A DNA stretch of 34,397 nt. Origin: Myxococcaceae bacterium (GTDB lineage Bacteria > Myxococcota > Myxococcia > Myxococcales > Myxococcaceae). This document shows positions 33,173-34,397 of the stretch, piece by piece (the first letter of the stretch is position 1; the number at the start of each line of letters is the position of its first letter). Location of the stretch: positions 1 through 34,397 of the forward strand of contig JALOQF010000030.1 in NCBI GenBank assembly GCA_025459425.1. Reading direction: 5' to 3'. The notes beneath the pieces are model-generated. The model was not told where the DNA came from. It did not search any database and was given only the letters and a program-made list of their open reading frames with translations. Made by a program: the position numbers and the translations under genes.

Positions 33173-34397
33173 ATGTGCGGCGTCTTCGGGATCTACGGCC
33201 ATGAGGAAGCAGCGAACCTGACGTACCTGGGCCTGCACGCGCTGCAGCACCGCGGCCAGGAGTCGGGCGGCATCGTCACCAGTGATGGCCAGAAGCTGCG
33301 GAGCTTTCGCAGCATGGGCCTGGTGGCCGACACCTTCACCGAGCCGGTCCTCGAGCAGCTCCCGGGCACGCTGGCCATCGGGCACGTGCGCTACTCGACG
33401 GCGGGTGGCAGCCACCTGAAGAACGCGCAGCCGCTCCAGGTGTCGTTCGCCGGCGGTCAGCTCGCGGTGGCGCACAACGGGAACTTCGTCGACGCCGAGG
33501 CGACGCGGCGCGGGCTCGAGGCCGAGGGCGCCATCTTCCAGTCCGATTCGGACACCGAGAACATCATTCACCACATCGCCCGCTCGAAGGCGCCGACGCT
33601 CGAGGCGAAGGTGGTCGAGGCGCTTCGGCGCACCAGCGGCGCGTTCTCGCTGCTCTTCCTGTCCGACACGCAGCTCATCGGCGCGAGGGATCCGATCGGT
33701 TTCCGGCCGCTCGTGCTGGGCCGCCTGAAGGAAGCGTACGTGCTGGCGAGCGAGACGACCGCGCTCGACCTCATCGAGGCCGAGTTCATCCGGGAGATCG
33801 AGCCGGGCGAGCTGGTGGTCATCGACGCCAACGGGCTGCGCTCGTCGTTCCCGTTCGAGAAGGCGGCCCCCGGCCGCTGCGTCTTCGAGCTCGTCTACTT
33901 CTCGCGGCCGGACTCGAAGGTCTTCGGGGAGTCGGTCTTTCAGGTGCGCAAGAAGCTGGGCGCGCAGCTGGCCAAGGAGCAGCCGGTCGAGGCCGACGTC
34001 GTCATCGCGGTGCCCGACTCGGGCGTGCCGGCGGCCATCGGCTACGCCGAGCAGGCGAAGCTGCCCTACGACGTGGGCCTCATTCGCAGCCACTACATCG
34101 GCCGCACCTTCATCGAGCCGCAGCAGTCGATTCGGCACTTCGGCGTGAAGCTGAAGCTCGCGCCGGTGCGCTCGACGCTCGAAGGCAAGCGCGTGGTGGT
34201 GGTCGACGACTCGATCGTCCGCGGCACCACCTCGCGGAAGATCGTGAAGATGCTCAAGGACGCGGGCGCGAAGGAAGTGCACCTGCGCATCTCGAGCCCA
34301 CCCACCTCGTGGCCCTGCTACTACGGCATCGACACGCCCAGCCGCAAAGAGCTCATCGCGGCCTCGCACACCACAGAGGAGATCGCCCGCTACGTGA
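33173..34397 (+). CDS. purF: Amidophosphoribosyltransferase PurF (3' end outside the window)
   Basis: ATG 33173 begins 408 codons that continue past the window edge. Cys2 in MCGVFGIYG is the N-terminal nucleophile of the glutaminase domain, with no propeptide beyond Met1. Motifs in order: [12 protein letters not shown] (22-33), GHVRYSTAG (70-78), AHNGNF (100-105), SDSDTENI (124-131), [11 protein letters not shown] (170-180) and the PRPP-binding [14 protein letters not shown] (341-354). Cys236 ([15 protein letters not shown]) and Cys382 (SWPCYYGID) occupy the positions of two of the four 4Fe-4S ligands of the B. subtilis-type enzyme; the other two would lie beyond the end. It makes phosphoribosylamine from PRPP and glutamine, the first step of purine synthesis, in the cytoplasm. 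Confidence 0.97.
   Translation, partial: MCGVFGIYGHEEAANLTYLGLHALQHRGQESGGIVTSDGQKLRSFRSMGLVADTFTEPVLEQLPGTLAIGHVRYSTAGGSHLKNAQPLQVSFAGGQLAVAHNGNFVDAEATRRGLEAEGAIFQSDSDTENIIHHIARSKAPTLEAKVVEALRRTSGAFSLLFLSDTQLIGARDPIGFRPLVLGRLKEAYVLASETTALDLIEAEFIREIEPGELVVIDANGLRSSFPFEKAAPGRCVFELVYFSRPDSKVFGESVFQVRKKLGAQLAKEQPVEADVVIAVPDSGVPAAIGYAEQAKLPYDVGLIRSHYIGRTFIEPQQSIRHFGVKLKLAPVRSTLEGKRVVVVDDSIVRGTTSRKIVKMLKDAGAKEVHLRISSPPTSWPCYYGIDTPSRKELIAASHTTEEIARYV

Overview
The window looks like chromosomal DNA of a high-GC, Gram-negative, predatory/soil-type myxobacterium (phylum Myxococcota). This rests on the very strong G/C bias at third codon positions, a secreted protein ending in a MYXO-CTERM-like tail (Cys motif, hydrophobic helix, Arg cluster), Gly/Ser/Ala-rich linkers, and a one-component/two-component/ECF regulator mix typical of that group. 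It is an inference; there is no rRNA or tRNA to confirm it.

Layout. (a) 1-2.8 kb: the 3' end of a DapE-type desuccinylase converges on a minus-strand cluster encoding a DUF4476 exported protein, a GAF-histidine kinase and a small TerB-like protein. (b) 2.9-7.1 kb, minus strand: a universal stress protein with three tandem Usp domains, a 669-bp gap without a convincing gene, and a pseudokinase fused to a GspE-N/MshEN-like domain. (c) 7.2-9.7 kb, plus strand: a lipoprotein, a single-domain response regulator and a methyltransferase-TPR protein. (d) 9.9-12.1 kb, minus strand: a putative cysteine-peptidase-like protein and a secreted alpha/beta hydrolase with a 14-copy Gly-Ser-Ala-Ala-Gly linker and a MYXO-CTERM-like tail. 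(e) 12.3-27.2 kb, plus strand: a complete type II secretion (T2SS) locus in the order gspC-D-E-F-G-H-I-J-K-L-M-N. It is preceded by a second gspC-like gene and has two unannotated small membrane-protein ORFs on either side of gspG. (f) 27.2-30.0 kb: a Sel1-repeat protein, a decayed malate synthase fragment, a DUF559-type nuclease-like protein and a frameshifted lipoprotein remnant; this is the eroded part of the window. (g) 30.0-33.0 kb, minus strand: an ECF sigma factor, a zinc-finger anti-sigma factor with a DUF4384-like outer domain, and an exported caspase-like protein with a predicted outer-membrane barrel, all translationally coupled. (h) 33.2 kb to the end: purF, truncated by the window edge.

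How the parts work together. The T2SS genes are nearly all joined by 4-base ATGA/GTGA overlaps or gaps of a few bases, so the complex is probably made from one transcript starting just upstream of the second gspC. An intrinsic terminator and a sigma-54-like element lie in that leader. Three T2SS components (GspD, GspI, GspK) carry Gly/Leu/Pro-rich insertions, which may be a lineage-specific feature. The secreted hydrolase upstream is a plausible, unproven T2SS client.

Most promising for new biology: the sigma/anti-sigma/caspase-barrel cassette, the two small membrane proteins around gspG, the tandem gspC pair, and the pseudokinase-MshEN fusion. All functional statements are from reading sequence only; no database search was run.
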